Positions 1 through 9,053 are shown, counted from the stretch's first letter. The stretch: DNA of 64,000 bases from Tepidibacter hydrothermalis (GCF_029542625.1 NZ_CP120733.1:2914001-2978000); one strand, 5' to 3'. Translations and numbers: made by a program. The notes: a model not told the origin generated them from the letters alone.

Positions 1-718
1 CAAATGTACCTATACCTGTTATTAAAAAAGTAGATACAATCATAAAATACCAGTTAGCTGTAGGCGCTACTGTATATCCATCACTGATAAATCTAGCCGC
101 TTCTGTTGATATACCTCCAAGTAGTGGATCAATAGTACCTACAAGTAAGTTAGCACTAAATCCTCCAGATACACCAGCAAATGCTGCTGCAAGTCCTGCT
201 AATGGATGTCTTCCAAAACTTAAAAATACCATTGCTCCAAGTGGAACTAAAACAACATACCCTGCGTCCGATGCAACATTAGACATAATTCCTGCAAATA
301 CAACCACCATTGTTATAAGTTTTTTAGGTGTACTTAATACTAGTTTTCTAAGTAATGCCGATATAAGTCCACTTCCTTCAGCAACCCCAACCCCTAGCAT
401 AGCAACAAGTACTGTACCTAGTGGAGCAAATCCTGTAAAGTTTTTAACTGCTGTAGAGAACATGTATCTAATTCCATCCGCATTTAAAAGGCTTACAGCT
501 TTAACTGTAACATCTTTAACTTCTTTAGTACTTCTGTCAATCATTGTAAAATCAATTTCTAATCCTGCTGTAGCTGCAATATGAGATACTACCATTATAG
601 CGACAGAGAATAATAGGAATATAGTTACTGGGTGAGGTAATCTATTTCCTACATTTTCAATCATGTCAAGAAATTTAAAAAATAGTCCATTTTTTTTCTT
701 TGCTTTTGTCGTTTCCAT
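1..718 (-). CDS. abgT: AbgT-family transporter, 3' part cut by window edge
   Basis: Integral membrane transporter of the AbgT family; the E. coli namesake takes up p-aminobenzoyl-glutamate, but substrates vary in the family. Read from ATG at 718 (AAGGAGG 5 nt upstream), the frame is open for 239 codons to the window edge, so the C-terminal half is missing. A short charged N-terminus is followed by NRLPHPVTIFLLF opening the first membrane segment, a loop at about residues 50-75, then hydrophobic stretches holding SGLISALLRK, SNVASDAGYV and GVSGGFSANLLVG, all typical of AbgT. It looks monocistronic on the visible side. Family call is firm; the true substrate cannot be read. Confidence 0.88.
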   Translation of the reverse strand, partial: METTKAKKKNGLFFKFLDMIENVGNRLPHPVTIFLLFSVAIMVVSHIAATAGLEIDFTMIDRSTKEVKDVTVKAVSLLNADGIRYMFSTAVKNFTGFAPLGTVLVAMLGVGVAEGSGLISALLRKLVLSTPKKLITMVVVFAGIMSNVASDAGYVVLVPLGAMVFLSFGRHPLAGLAAAFAGVSGGFSANLLVGTIDPLLGGISTEAARFISDGYTVAPTANWYFMIVSTFLITGIGTF

Positions 719-885
719 AGTTGCCTCCTTCTATTTTTCGATTTTGTGAAACCTTGCCAATTATCTAATAATTTTAGATAATATTTGGCATTTGAATTAT
801 TAATATATATAAGAATTCTTATATATATTATCATAGTTATTAGACACTTTTCTACATTTTCTATCATTTTTCGCATTTTTAGATT

Positions 886-923
886 AAAAAAACATGTTTT
901 TAAAATTAAAAACATGTTTTTTT
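886..923 (-). terminator. Palindromic terminator after thiI
   Basis: Near-perfect inverted repeat with arms AAAAAACATGTTTTTA and its complement around a 4-nt loop, ending in a run of seven T on the minus strand. It lies 56 nt beyond the thiI stop and would end the iscS-thiI transcript. The stem is AT-rich, so strength is uncertain. Confidence 0.6.
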
Positions 924-978
924 GGTATAAATTACTTTTTTGATCATTTTATTCATATTTTTGATAATGTAAACTTAA

Positions 979-2154
979 TTATAAAGTTATATCTACAACT
1001 TCCATATTTTCTATAGCTTCATCTATAAGCTTTTCTACATCAAGATTTTGTTCTGATAACATTATTTTTTCAAGCTTTGGCTTTGTAACAGGTTTTTTTG
1101 GCAAGAATACTGTACAGCAATCTTCTTCTGGTATTATAGAAGTTTCAAAAGTTCCTATCTTCTTAGCTATATCTACTATTTCACTTTTATCCATGGCTAT
1201 TAATGGTCTAAATACAGGTATATCAACAGATGCATTCGTAACAGTAAGTCCTTGTATAGTTTGAGATGCAACTTGTCCTATACTCTCACCAGTTACAAGA
1301 GCATTGCACCCTTTAGATATAGCGACCTTTTGAGCTATTTTCATCATAAATCTTCTAGATATAATTGTCATCTCTTCTTCTCTACAATGTTCATTTATCT
1401 CCTTTTGTATAGGAAGAAGGTTTACACTGTGCATTCTAAGCTTTCCACAATAAGTAGATAGAATTCTTGCTAATTCTTCCACCTTTTCCTTTGATCTCTC
1501 GCTAGTGAAAGGATAACTATGGTAATGCATTAACTCAAGGTCAACTCCTCTTTTAGCTACCATCCAGCCTGCTACAGGAGAGTCTATTCCTCCAGATAAC
1601 AATACCATTCCTTTTCCATTAGTTCCAAGAGGTAATCCTCCATATCCCGCTATTCTTTCTAGGTAAGCTACACAAGCTTCTTCTCTTAGTTCCGCTTCGA
1701 CTTTTACTTGTGGAGTTCTTACATCAACTTTTAAATCTCCACCTATTTCAGATAGTAAATATCCACCTATATCTCTACTCATTTCAAGAGAAGTCATTCT
1801 AAATGTTTTATCCGTTCTTTTAGATTCAACTTTAAAAGTCTCTACGTCTTCAAATTCCATTTTATCTTTTAATAGTTCAAGACAGACTTCTTTTAATTTC
1901 TCATAGTTATTTTCAAACTTTACAGCTGGACTTAAAGAAACTATTCCAAAGACCTTTCTAGCTTCTTCTATTATACTTTCATAATCATATTCTTCAACAT
2001 CTATATAAATTCTTCCATACTGCTTGTATACATTTAATTTACCTAATTTTTTTAAAGAATTTCTAATGTTTTTTACAAGTTTATCTTCAAATATATATCT
2101 ATTCTTTCCCTTTACTCCTATTTCTCCGTATCTTGCTATTACTACATTATACAT
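979..2154 (-). CDS. thiI: tRNA 4-thiouridine sulfurtransferase ThiI
   Basis: Makes 4-thiouridine at position 8 of tRNA and can feed sulfur to thiamine-thiazole synthesis, acting in the cytoplasm. 391 aa: N-terminal ferredoxin-like plus THUMP region (about 1-165), then a PP-loop pyrophosphatase domain with SGGIDSP at 187-193 that adenylates the tRNA uridine. The active cysteine lies in EEDCC (about 343-347). The protein stops near residue 391, so the C-terminal rhodanese domain of E. coli ThiI is absent, as is common in Firmicutes; persulfide would then come directly from the desulfurase encoded 4 nt upstream. The ribosome site GAGGTGA overlaps the end of iscS, which suggests coupled translation. 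Confidence 0.95.
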   Translation of the reverse strand: MYNVVIARYGEIGVKGKNRYIFEDKLVKNIRNSLKKLGKLNVYKQYGRIYIDVEEYDYESIIEEARKVFGIVSLSPAVKFENNYEKLKEVCLELLKDKMEFEDVETFKVESKRTDKTFRMTSLEMSRDIGGYLLSEIGGDLKVDVRTPQVKVEAELREEACVAYLERIAGYGGLPLGTNGKGMVLLSGGIDSPVAGWMVAKRGVDLELMHYHSYPFTSERSKEKVEELARILSTYCGKLRMHSVNLLPIQKEINEHCREEEMTIISRRFMMKIAQKVAISKGCNALVTGESIGQVASQTIQGLTVTNASVDIPVFRPLIAMDKSEIVDIAKKIGTFETSIIPEEDCCTVFLPKKPVTKPKLEKIMLSEQNLDVEKLIDEAIENMEVVDITL

Positions 2155-2158
2155 TTAT

Positions 2159-3310
2159 TCACCTCTTATTTATTATAATTCTTAGTTCTTCAACCTTTTC
2201 CTTTATTATCCCAACAGCTTTCTTTATATCTTCTTCTTTATTCATAGTAGATAAGCTAAATCTTATAGCTCCTTCTATTTCTTTACTTAAAAGACCCATC
2301 TCTATTAAAACATGACTTCCTTTTTTCTTAGAAGAACAAGCTGATCCTGTTGATACATATATATTATCTTCTTCTAGATAATGAAGAAGTATTTCTCCTT
2401 TTATTCCTATAAATGATATATTTAATATATGGCAAACTCCATTTTCACTGCTATTTACCTTTATATTGTCTATATTAGATTTTATTTCATTCAATAATAG
2501 TTCTTTTAGATTATTAATCTTATCTATATTATCCTTTAAATTCTCCATTGTTATTCTAACAGCTTCAGATAAACCCAAAATTCCAGGTACATTTTCAGTT
2601 CCAGATCTAAATGCACTTTCTTGTCCTCCACCTGTTACAATAGACTTTATTTTAGTAGTTTCTTTTATATATACGAATCCAATTCCCTTTGGACCGTGTA
2701 TTTTATGTCCACTTACGGACATTAAATCTATATTATATTTCGATGGTTTAAAATCTATTTTTCCAAATGACTGTACTGCATCTACATGAAAATATACTTT
2801 TCTCTTGAGTTTAGATAAGTATCTCCCTATCTTATCAACAGGCTGAATAGCACCAACTTCATTGTTTACATGCATAATACTCACAAGTATTGTATCTTCT
2901 CTTAATGCATTCTTAAAATCTTCAAAAGATATTAATCCATTGTTATCTATATCTAAATATGTAACCTCATATCCATCTTTTTCTAAATCTTTAAAAGTAT
3001 TCAAAACTGAAGGATGCTCTATTTTAGTAGTTATTAAATGTTTACCACTTCTATGGTTAGCATAGGCTGTACCTCTTATTATTATATTGTTAGATTCAGT
3101 TCCTCCAGATGTGAAGAATATTTCTTTATCCTTAGCACCTGTATATTTTGCTATTTCTTTTCTAGCATTCTTTATTTCTTTTTCTACTATAACGCCTTTT
3201 CTATGTACCGAAGAAGGATTTGCATATTGATCTGTTAAAGCATAAACCATTTTATCTACAACTTCCTTATACGGTTTAGTAGTTGCACTATTATCTAAAT
3301 AAATTTCCAT
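2159..3310 (-). CDS. iscS: Cysteine desulfurase (IscS/NifS family)
   Basis: PLP enzyme that converts cysteine to alanine and passes the persulfide sulfur to acceptors. 383 aa, normal for the family. PLP lysine is K203 in SGHKIHGPKG, preceded by HVDAVQSFGK; GTENVPG is at about 238-244; the mobile catalytic cysteine is C325 in STGSACSS. It is first in a two-gene unit with thiI, 4 nt apart, so ThiI is the likely main sulfur acceptor. No IscU or SufU lies next to it, so a role in general Fe-S assembly is not indicated by context. Start ATG at 3310 has AAGGTGA upstream. Confidence 0.94.
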   Translation of the reverse strand: MEIYLDNSATTKPYKEVVDKMVYALTDQYANPSSVHRKGVIVEKEIKNARKEIAKYTGAKDKEIFFTSGGTESNNIIIRGTAYANHRSGKHLITTKIEHPSVLNTFKDLEKDGYEVTYLDIDNNGLISFEDFKNALREDTILVSIMHVNNEVGAIQPVDKIGRYLSKLKRKVYFHVDAVQSFGKIDFKPSKYNIDLMSVSGHKIHGPKGIGFVYIKETTKIKSIVTGGGQESAFRSGTENVPGILGLSEAVRITMENLKDNIDKINNLKELLLNEIKSNIDNIKVNSSENGVCHILNISFIGIKGEILLHYLEEDNIYVSTGSACSSKKKGSHVLIEMGLLSKEIEGAIRFSLSTMNKEEDIKKAVGIIKEKVEELRIIINKR

Positions 3311-3528
3311 TTAATCACCTTCTAATTATAAAATTCACTCTATACTAACGGATAGTTCATGACACCAACAAGTTTTCAAGACTCCGTTCTTAAAATTCAC
3401 ATTCGTTCACAGTTCCAACAACTCCTAGTCTACTCTGTTGCTTAGAAATAATTACAAATTTAGCTCTTTAATAAAGGTTATCTATATATTCTAAATTATA
3501 TATTCGGCTAAAATATATTTTATATATC

Positions 3529-3561
3529 AAAGCCAAATAATATATTATATTATTTGGCTTT
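3529..3561 (-). terminator. Palindrome after the LUD gene
   Basis: Arms AAAGCCAAATAATATA and complement, essentially back to back, 10 nt beyond the stop of the LUD gene. There is no strong U-run, so this may be a stability hairpin rather than an efficient terminator. Confidence 0.5.
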
Positions 3562-3571
3562 TGTTGTAAAG

Positions 3572-4171
3572 TTAATACCCTATTTCTTCATTTAATATAT
3601 ATACTTTAAAATCTATTGTAGGTGGTTTTTTTTCTATTATACTTGTAACCATACACATTCTTTGCTCGCTTTTGCAATCTACACACGAGTCTATTTTTGC
3701 ACAAGGAACGTTTAGATTAAGTCTTCTAGCATTCTGTGGACATGCTGATGTCTTTATTCTATTCATAGCATCATCATAATCCTTACATACTTTATTTATA
3801 CCGCATATAAGAATTACTTTCTTAGGCCCAAAGAACATTGATGCAACCCTATTTCCTACACCATCTATGTTTATTATTCTTCCATCCTCTAATATAGCAT
3901 TAGTACTTGCTAAGTATACATCAGAAAAAATAGCTTTTTTAAGAAGTTCCATTCTCTTACTAGGATCAACCTTCCAGTGCCAAAGCACCTCTTTAGATTT
4001 GTCTACAAGTTCATCATATACATCTATCTCTTGTATAGACATAGATCCTCCTATTGCAACTACATCATCTTCATTAACTTCATTCAATAAGTCTTTCTTA
4101 AGTTCATCTCTAGTTTCGAAAAATTTTGCTTCAATTCCCCTTTTACTTAAATTCTCCAATAAATTATTCAT
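3572..4171 (-). CDS. LUD-domain (lactate utilization LutC/YkgG-like) protein
   Basis: 199-aa protein of the LUD (DUF162) superfamily that includes LutC/YkgG of the lactate oxidase complex. Family signs are an early GGSMSIQEIDVYDEL segment, a NAIxEDG-type stretch (STNAILEDGRIINIDG, about 90-105) and GNRVASMFFGPKKVILICGINKV. The C-terminal third carries a cysteine group (ACPQNARRL, VPCAKIDSCVDCKS, RMCM) typical of the stand-alone clostridial subgroup. No lutA or lutB neighbours are present, so lactate oxidation is not supported by context; the biochemical role is unknown. Start ATG at 4171 follows AGGAGGG. Confidence 0.8.
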   Translation of the reverse strand: MNNLLENLSKRGIEAKFFETRDELKKDLLNEVNEDDVVAIGGSMSIQEIDVYDELVDKSKEVLWHWKVDPSKRMELLKKAIFSDVYLASTNAILEDGRIINIDGVGNRVASMFFGPKKVILICGINKVCKDYDDAMNRIKTSACPQNARRLNLNVPCAKIDSCVDCKSEQRMCMVTSIIEKKPPTIDFKVYILNEEIGY

Positions 4172-4220
4172 AAAAAGCCCTCCTTTGTTTTGCTTACAAT
4201 AATATTATAACTTATTTATA

Positions 4221-4302
4221 GGAAAGCTAAAAGTTCTAAGACTGCACCTACTTTAAGGCTGAAATAAGAATTTAATAGCTTGTTAATTAAGTTTCTCTTT
4301 AT
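4221..4302. repeat. Possible degenerate copy of palindromic repeat family B
   Basis: Imperfect hairpin (AAGCT/AGCTT arms) that ends in TTAATTAAGTTTCTCTTTAT, close to the conserved end of the two better copies at 33031-33172 and 39857-40022. The middle of the element is missing, so the assignment is tentative. Confidence 0.3.
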
Positions 4303-4423
4303 AAATTGATTCATGCAATATATTAAGATTAATTTAATATATATTGTCTTAACACTTTAAATGATATAAATCTACATATATTTTATAAAATTATACGAAA
4401 TTATATTATTTTTGAAAAAAACA

Positions 4424-4452
4424 TTGCAAAACATGTCGTATTTTGTTATACT
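4424..4452 (+). promoter_or_regulatory. Sigma-A-type promoter of the leader/sRNA before asparaginase
   Basis: TTGCAA (4424-4429), exactly 17 nt, then TATACT (4447-4452). Predicted start of transcription near 4459. Confidence 0.65.
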
Positions 4453-4458
4453 ATCTTT

Positions 4459-4568
4459 AGTGGTTATCCCCCTGGTAACCTCAATAAAATCTCTATTCCC
4501 AATACCCCTTTTGAACGGATTTTCACATTTTCGAATGTGAAGCCTGCCTATATGGCAGGTTTTTTTTT
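4459..4568 (+). ncRNA. Candidate small RNA or attenuating leader upstream of asparaginase
   Basis: The stretch starts right after a good promoter and ends in a textbook intrinsic terminator. It folds into three hairpins: GGTTA/TAACC with a C-rich loop (about 4462-4480), TTCACATT-ttcg-AATGTGAA (4522-4541), and the GC-rich terminator stem. No start codon with a ribosome site is present. It could be an independent RNA of about 110 nt or a leader whose termination controls the asparaginase gene 80 nt further on. I recognise no known riboswitch core. Confidence 0.5.
4543..4568 (+). terminator. Intrinsic terminator before asparaginase
   Basis: CCTGCC-tatat-GGCAGG stem followed by nine T. One of the strongest terminators in the window, and it lies upstream, not downstream, of the nearest gene on its strand. 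Confidence 0.85.
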
Positions 4569-4649
4569 GCTTATTTTTATAATAATCATCTATAATTATG
4601 TTTAATATTATATAATTAATATACAATATGTTTTAAGGAGGTAATCTTT

Positions 4650-5639
4650 ATGAATAAAAAAAAGGTTGCTATAGTCTTTACAGGCGGAACAATATCTATG
4701 ACGGTAGATTCTAGAATAGGTGCCGCTATCCCTTCTCTTTCAGGAGAACAGATAATGTCTATGGTCACAAACATAGATAAAATAGCAGATATAGAAGTTG
4801 TTAATTTTTCAGAAATTCCAGGTCCTCATATGACTCCTGAAATGATGATGGATCTTAAAAGTTTAATATCAGATTTAGTTGACAGAGATGATATAACCGG
4901 TGTTGTTGTAACACACGGGACTGATAGTTTAGAAGAAACTGCTTATTTTTTAAGTTTAACTCTTTATACTCAAAAGCCAGTAGTTGTTGTTGGAGCTATG
5001 AGAAATTCTTCCGAGCTTGGATATGATGGACCTAGTAATCTAGCAGCAGCAGTTTGTACCGTTATAGCTGATGAAGCTCAAAATAAAGGTGTTTTAGTAG
5101 TTATGAACAACGAAGTAAACCTAGCTTCTGAAGTAACCAAAACCAACACATTAACTCTTGATACTTTCAAATCTATAACTTATGGACCACTTGGTATAAT
5201 CGATGATAATAAGTTAATTCTACATAGAGATATAGTGCGAAAACAACATATTCATACTCACAGTGTAGAATCCCGTGTTGACTTAATCAAGGTTGTAGTT
5301 GGAATGGATTCAAGATTCATAAAGTTTTCTATAGACTCGGGTGCTAAGGGTATAGTTATAGAGGCCATGGGAAGAGGAAATATACCTCCAACCATGTTAG
5401 ATGGCATTAGATATGCAAAAGAAATGAATATACCTATAGTTATAGTTTCTAGATGCCATTCTGGAAGAGTTTTAGATACTTATGGTTACAAAGGTTCTGG
5501 AAGAGATTTAGTAGAGCTTGGATGCATATTAGGAGGAAATCTACCAGGTCAAAAAGCGAGAATAAAGTTAATGCTCGCTCTTGGAAAAACTAATGATATA
5601 AATGAAATAAAAGATATATTTGAAGAAGGAATATACTAG
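4650..5639 (+). CDS. ansA: L-asparaginase
   Basis: Hydrolyses L-asparagine to aspartate and ammonia. 329 aa, normal for bacterial asparaginases. Nucleophile region FTGGTISM at 10-17; second catalytic threonine in VVTHGTDSLEETA (T91, D92); the conserved lysine lies in the TNTLTLDTFKS region. No signal peptide is visible, so it is cytoplasmic, closer to type I. ATG at 4650 follows a strong AAGGAGG. It appears monocistronic, with a terminator 11 nt downstream. The terminated RNA just upstream suggests conditional read-through. Types I and II are not fully separable by eye. Confidence 0.92.
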   Translation: MNKKKVAIVFTGGTISMTVDSRIGAAIPSLSGEQIMSMVTNIDKIADIEVVNFSEIPGPHMTPEMMMDLKSLISDLVDRDDITGVVVTHGTDSLEETAYFLSLTLYTQKPVVVVGAMRNSSELGYDGPSNLAAAVCTVIADEAQNKGVLVVMNNEVNLASEVTKTNTLTLDTFKSITYGPLGIIDDNKLILHRDIVRKQHIHTHSVESRVDLIKVVVGMDSRFIKFSIDSGAKGIVIEAMGRGNIPPTMLDGIRYAKEMNIPIVIVSRCHSGRVLDTYGYKGSGRDLVELGCILGGNLPGQKARIKLMLALGKTNDINEIKDIFEEGIY

Positions 5640-5649
5640 TATATTTTTA

Positions 5650-5678
5650 GACTGTTGACATTGTTAACAGTCTTTTTT
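5650..5678 (+). terminator. Terminator after asparaginase
   Basis: GACTGTT/AACAGTC arms followed by six T. Confidence 0.8.
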
Positions 5679-5780
5679 ACTTTTCTCTTAATATTCAATG
5701 TTGTTTTTTAATAAAGACTGGAAATTAAATGATTTTACTATTATAATAAATGAAATATCATTAAAAAAGGAGAGATTTCT

Positions 5781-6341
5781 TTGAACAGACTAGAAGACAT
5801 ATTAGTACATAATAAATCATTCGTAGAAAACAAAGAATACGAAGAATTCAAAACTACAAAATACCCAGGCAAAAAGATGGTTATATTTTCATGTATGGAT
5901 ACAAGATTAATAGAATTACTTCCCCGTGCATTAAACCTAAAAAATGGAGATGCAAAGATTATTAAAAATGCAGGTGGAGTAATTATGCATCCATTCGGAA
6001 GTGTTATGAGAAGTATTTTAGTTGCAATATATGAATTAGAAGCTGAAGAAGTTTTTGTAATAGGTCATCACGGCTGTGGTATGAGTAATGTAGATACTGA
6101 TAAAACTATAGAAGCAATGATAAATAAGGGGATATCAAAGGATACCATGTCAACGCTTGAATATGCAGGAATAGATTTAAAAAAATGGTTACATGGTTTT
6201 GACTGCGTAAATGATTCTGTTAGAGAAAGTGTAATAGCTATAAAAAATCATCCATTAATACCTCAAAATATACCTGTTCATGGTCTTATCATGGATCCTG
6301 AAACAGGAGAATTAGAAGTTGTTGTAGATGGATACAAGTAA
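5781..6341 (+). CDS. can: Beta-class carbonic anhydrase
   Basis: Zinc enzyme interconverting CO2 and bicarbonate. 186 aa, the short clostridial/mycobacterial-type beta class. Zinc ligands: C38 in SCMDTRL (with the D40/R42 dyad) and H96/C99 in GHHGCG. Start is TTG at 5781, chosen because AAGGAGAG lies 6 nt upstream and no ATG fits. Monocistronic between a terminator and a pair of long palindromic repeats. CO2 supply would suit an organism with the Wood-Ljungdahl cluster found further along, but that link is inference. Confidence 0.93.
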   Translation: MNRLEDILVHNKSFVENKEYEEFKTTKYPGKKMVIFSCMDTRLIELLPRALNLKNGDAKIIKNAGGVIMHPFGSVMRSILVAIYELEAEEVFVIGHHGCGMSNVDTDKTIEAMINKGISKDTMSTLEYAGIDLKKWLHGFDCVNDSVRESVIAIKNHPLIPQNIPVHGLIMDPETGELEVVVDGYK

Positions 6342-6375
6342 AAAAAATTGATATTTTAATTTTATGTTGGTTGCG

Positions 6376-6574
6376 AAAACTATATATGGAAATACCGTGA
6401 ATGTAACGATATTTTGAATACAACTAAGCTTTTATCTTATTAATAATTCTAAAATTTACGAACTCCCTACGGTCAGACACGCAAATTTCTTAACGGATTA
6501 TTAAACGCTAAAACCCAAGTTATATTAGTCAAAACATCTAAAAACATTCACTAACATTTCCATATATAGTTTTA
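6376..6574. repeat. Family A palindromic repeat, copy A1
   Basis: 199-bp imperfect inverted repeat in the convergent gap between the carbonic anhydrase and helicase genes. The outer 18-bp arms are perfect (AAAACTATATATGGAAAT and complement). Next comes the family internal loop ACC facing TAAC, then GTGAAT/ATTCAC, a long imperfect stem, and an apical loop CTCCCTACGGTCAGACA closed by an AAATTT/AAATTT stem. No reading frame. Other copies: 6692-6897, 40363-40562, 49953-50157, 53396-53597, shortened at 53818-53879. Confidence 0.85.
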
Positions 6575-6691
6575 ATATCAAGTATTCTATTATAAAGTCA
6601 AATCTCCCCTCCCTATTATTACCATAAAAAAAATCCAAGGAATAGTTGACGAACTATTTTCAAAGCAGAAGTAAAAAAATGAAATTAAACT

Positions 6692-6897
6692 AAAAAAACA
6701 AATGGTATTAAAGTGTTAGCGAATGATTTAAATATTTTTGTATAAAACTAGAATTACAGCGTTTGAATATCCGTTAAGAAAGTTCGTTGTTTGACCAAAG
6801 GGAGTTTAGAACTTTTAGGAGATTCAATAAGATGAAATTCTTAGTTTTATTAAAAATATTTACCACATTAGCGGTATTTTAATGCCATTTATTTTTG
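6692..6897. repeat. Family A palindromic repeat, copy A2 (opposite orientation)
   Basis: Second copy, inverted relative to A1 and 117 bp from it; the bases between hold only a small AATAGTT/AACTATT hairpin (6641-6658). Here the loop reads TGTTTGACCAAAGGGAG, the complement of the family loop, and the base carries GTTAGC facing GCGGTA. It ends 17 nt from the helicase stop. Between them A1 and A2 fill most of the 572-bp gap. Confidence 0.8.
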
Positions 6898-6913
6898 GAT
6901 TAAACCTATAAAT

Positions 6914-8935
6914 TTATACTTTCTCTATTAATTTATTTCTAAGACAAACTCTATAATTCAATATTTTTATATCATTCTTAAATTCTATTTCTATAGTATT
7001 CCCACTCCTATTTATTACTTTTCCTCTTTTGAATTTTTTATGATTTACTATATCTCCTGCTTTTATACAATCCATTTCTTCATCAGTTGGTTCATTGATT
7101 TCTTCTATAAACCTCGATACAAAAGCTTTTTTACCATACTTATATTGAGGACTTGATATATGAAGCTTATCCATCGCTCTTGTCATAGCCACATAAAGCA
7201 GTCTTCTCTCTTCCTCAACATCATCCTTACCTTCAATAGACTTCTCATGAGGTATAACCCCTTCAATAACTCCTATTACAAATATATTCTTAAACTCAAG
7301 ACCTTTAGAAGAGTGAATAGTGGTTAAAACCACCTTATTTTTATCATCATCTTTTTTCTGGTTTAAAATTTCTTCTTTAACCTTACTTATATGATCTAAG
7401 TAATCATCTATAGTCTTATAATTTGATGCTCCACCTTCTAGCTCATTTAGTATTTCGAATAAACCTGTAGTCTTTATCTTCCTCTTTTGACAATACTCCA
7501 TTAAGTATCTATCATATTCAAGACTTGTTCTTATATAAGATATAGCATCTTTTGGAGATATCCTGCTTATATAATCAAAATCTAGTTCTAAATCTTCTAT
7601 AGTCTTTATCTGCCACTTATTTAGATTAGCTTTAGTCTTTATATTGGTTAGGAAATTTCCATCTGCCATGGCTATTTTTATACTCTCCTTAGATATATAT
7701 CTAAAAGGTTTGTTTATAATTCTAGATAATTCATCCTTTAAACTTCTATATAAGGCTACACTCAAATAACTTATAATATCCTTACTCACCCAGTGATCAT
7801 ATATACTAACTACAGTATCCCTTATCACAAACGGTATATTCATATCCATAAACACATCCACTAAAGCACGAGATTGTATATTCGTTCTATATATAACGCT
7901 AAAATCACTATAAGTCATATTATTATTTCTAATATTTTCAATTATTAAACTTCCTATCTTTCTAGCCTCATCTTCAGAATCCTCTGGAGATAAAAATAAT
8001 ATACCATCACCTTTTCCTTTAACAGACTTTATAACCTTATCATACCTATTATTATTATTTTTTATAAGCTTATTTGAGGTTTTTATTATCACATCAGTAG
8101 ATCTGTAGTTTAAATCTAGAACTATATACTTAGAGTTAGAAAAATAATTTTTAAATTCTAATAAAAAATCAGGTCTAGCCCCTCTAAATCCATAAATACT
8201 TTGATCTTCATCTCCAACAACAAATATATTGTTATTAGGCTTTGATATCATCTTTAAAACCTCAAACTGAACCTTATTTATATCCTGAAATTCATCTACT
8301 AATATATACTTATACTTATTCCTAACTAACTCAAGTATATATGAATCCTCTTTTAAAAGATTATACGTATGTATTAACATATCATCGAAATCTATCTTTT
8401 TCATATCACTTTTATAATTTTCATACATAGAATAAACTTTCAAAAACTCATCCTTAGATACTACAGAAGAATCAAAATCCTGAGGACCTAACAATTCATT
8501 CTTAACAAATGATATCTCATTTATAACACCCTTTATAACATCCTCTTCCTGATAATTCTCTACATCCATACTCTTTAATATATTCTTTATAGTATATATT
8601 TTTTTATTCTCATCTAATAAATTATCTAGTTGATAATTTTTAAACCCCCTAAGTATTCTAAAAAATACAGAATGGAAGGTTCCAAAATTAACTCTATTAA
8701 TCAAGCTATTGGAAGAAAGCCTAATACTCCTTTCTTTCATCTCAATAGAAGATGCCTTAGTAAAGCTAATAGCTAGTACATTTTCAGGTCTAACCTTTAG
8801 ATTTTGAACCAAATTATTTATTCTATAACTTATAACTCTTGTTTTCCCCGAACCAGGGCCAGCTATTACCATACACGGACCGTTAAAGTGGTTAACAGCT
8901 ACATTTTGATTTTCATTTAAACTCTCACAATTCAT
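6914..8935 (-). CDS. UvrD/PcrA-type superfamily 1 DNA helicase
   Basis: ATP-dependent 3'-5' DNA helicase of the UvrD/Rep/PcrA group, used in repair and in clearing the DNA template. About 673 aa, somewhat shorter than PcrA (about 720). Motif Ia/I AGPGSGKT near residue 25, motif II VDEFQD, motif III GDEDQSIYGFRGA, motif V TTIHSSKGLEF, motif VI VAMTRA. The C-terminus has a small Tudor-like region (GDIVNHKKFKRGKV), as in PcrA. I chose ATG at 8935: AGGTG lies 6 nt upstream, whereas the longer GTG start at 8944 would overlap it. It may be a second helicase besides a canonical PcrA. Divergent from the RNase H-fold gene, so the two may share control. Confidence 0.9.
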   Translation of the reverse strand: MNCESLNENQNVAVNHFNGPCMVIAGPGSGKTRVISYRINNLVQNLKVRPENVLAISFTKASSIEMKERSIRLSSNSLINRVNFGTFHSVFFRILRGFKNYQLDNLLDENKKIYTIKNILKSMDVENYQEEDVIKGVINEISFVKNELLGPQDFDSSVVSKDEFLKVYSMYENYKSDMKKIDFDDMLIHTYNLLKEDSYILELVRNKYKYILVDEFQDINKVQFEVLKMISKPNNNIFVVGDEDQSIYGFRGARPDFLLEFKNYFSNSKYIVLDLNYRSTDVIIKTSNKLIKNNNNRYDKVIKSVKGKGDGILFLSPEDSEDEARKIGSLIIENIRNNNMTYSDFSVIYRTNIQSRALVDVFMDMNIPFVIRDTVVSIYDHWVSKDIISYLSVALYRSLKDELSRIINKPFRYISKESIKIAMADGNFLTNIKTKANLNKWQIKTIEDLELDFDYISRISPKDAISYIRTSLEYDRYLMEYCQKRKIKTTGLFEILNELEGGASNYKTIDDYLDHISKVKEEILNQKKDDDKNKVVLTTIHSSKGLEFKNIFVIGVIEGVIPHEKSIEGKDDVEEERRLLYVAMTRAMDKLHISSPQYKYGKKAFVSRFIEEINEPTDEEMDCIKAGDIVNHKKFKRGKVINRSGNTIEIEFKNDIKILNYRVCLRNKLIEKV

Positions 8936-9053
8936 AATCATCACCTATTTTATATAATATAACTTTTGAAATTCTCATTCAAGCATCAAAATCTATATGA
9001 TATTATTATTATAGTCATATTTAACAAAAGCAAAACTACGCGAGGTGATTTAA

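Noticed and set aside
4459-4568. T-box or 6S-type RNA before asparaginase
   Set aside because: The TGG(T/A)ACC-GCG core, specifier loop and long 6S-type bulge are absent. TGGTAACC occurs but inside a small GGTTA/TAACC hairpin.
4372-4626. 84-aa reading frame on the minus strand opposite the leader RNA
   Set aside because: It is antisense to a promoter and terminator, has no ribosome site and no family likeness.
6376-6574. Family A as an insertion sequence, IStron or CRISPR
   Set aside because: No reading frame, no intron core, no spacer-repeat pattern; each copy is a single hairpin.
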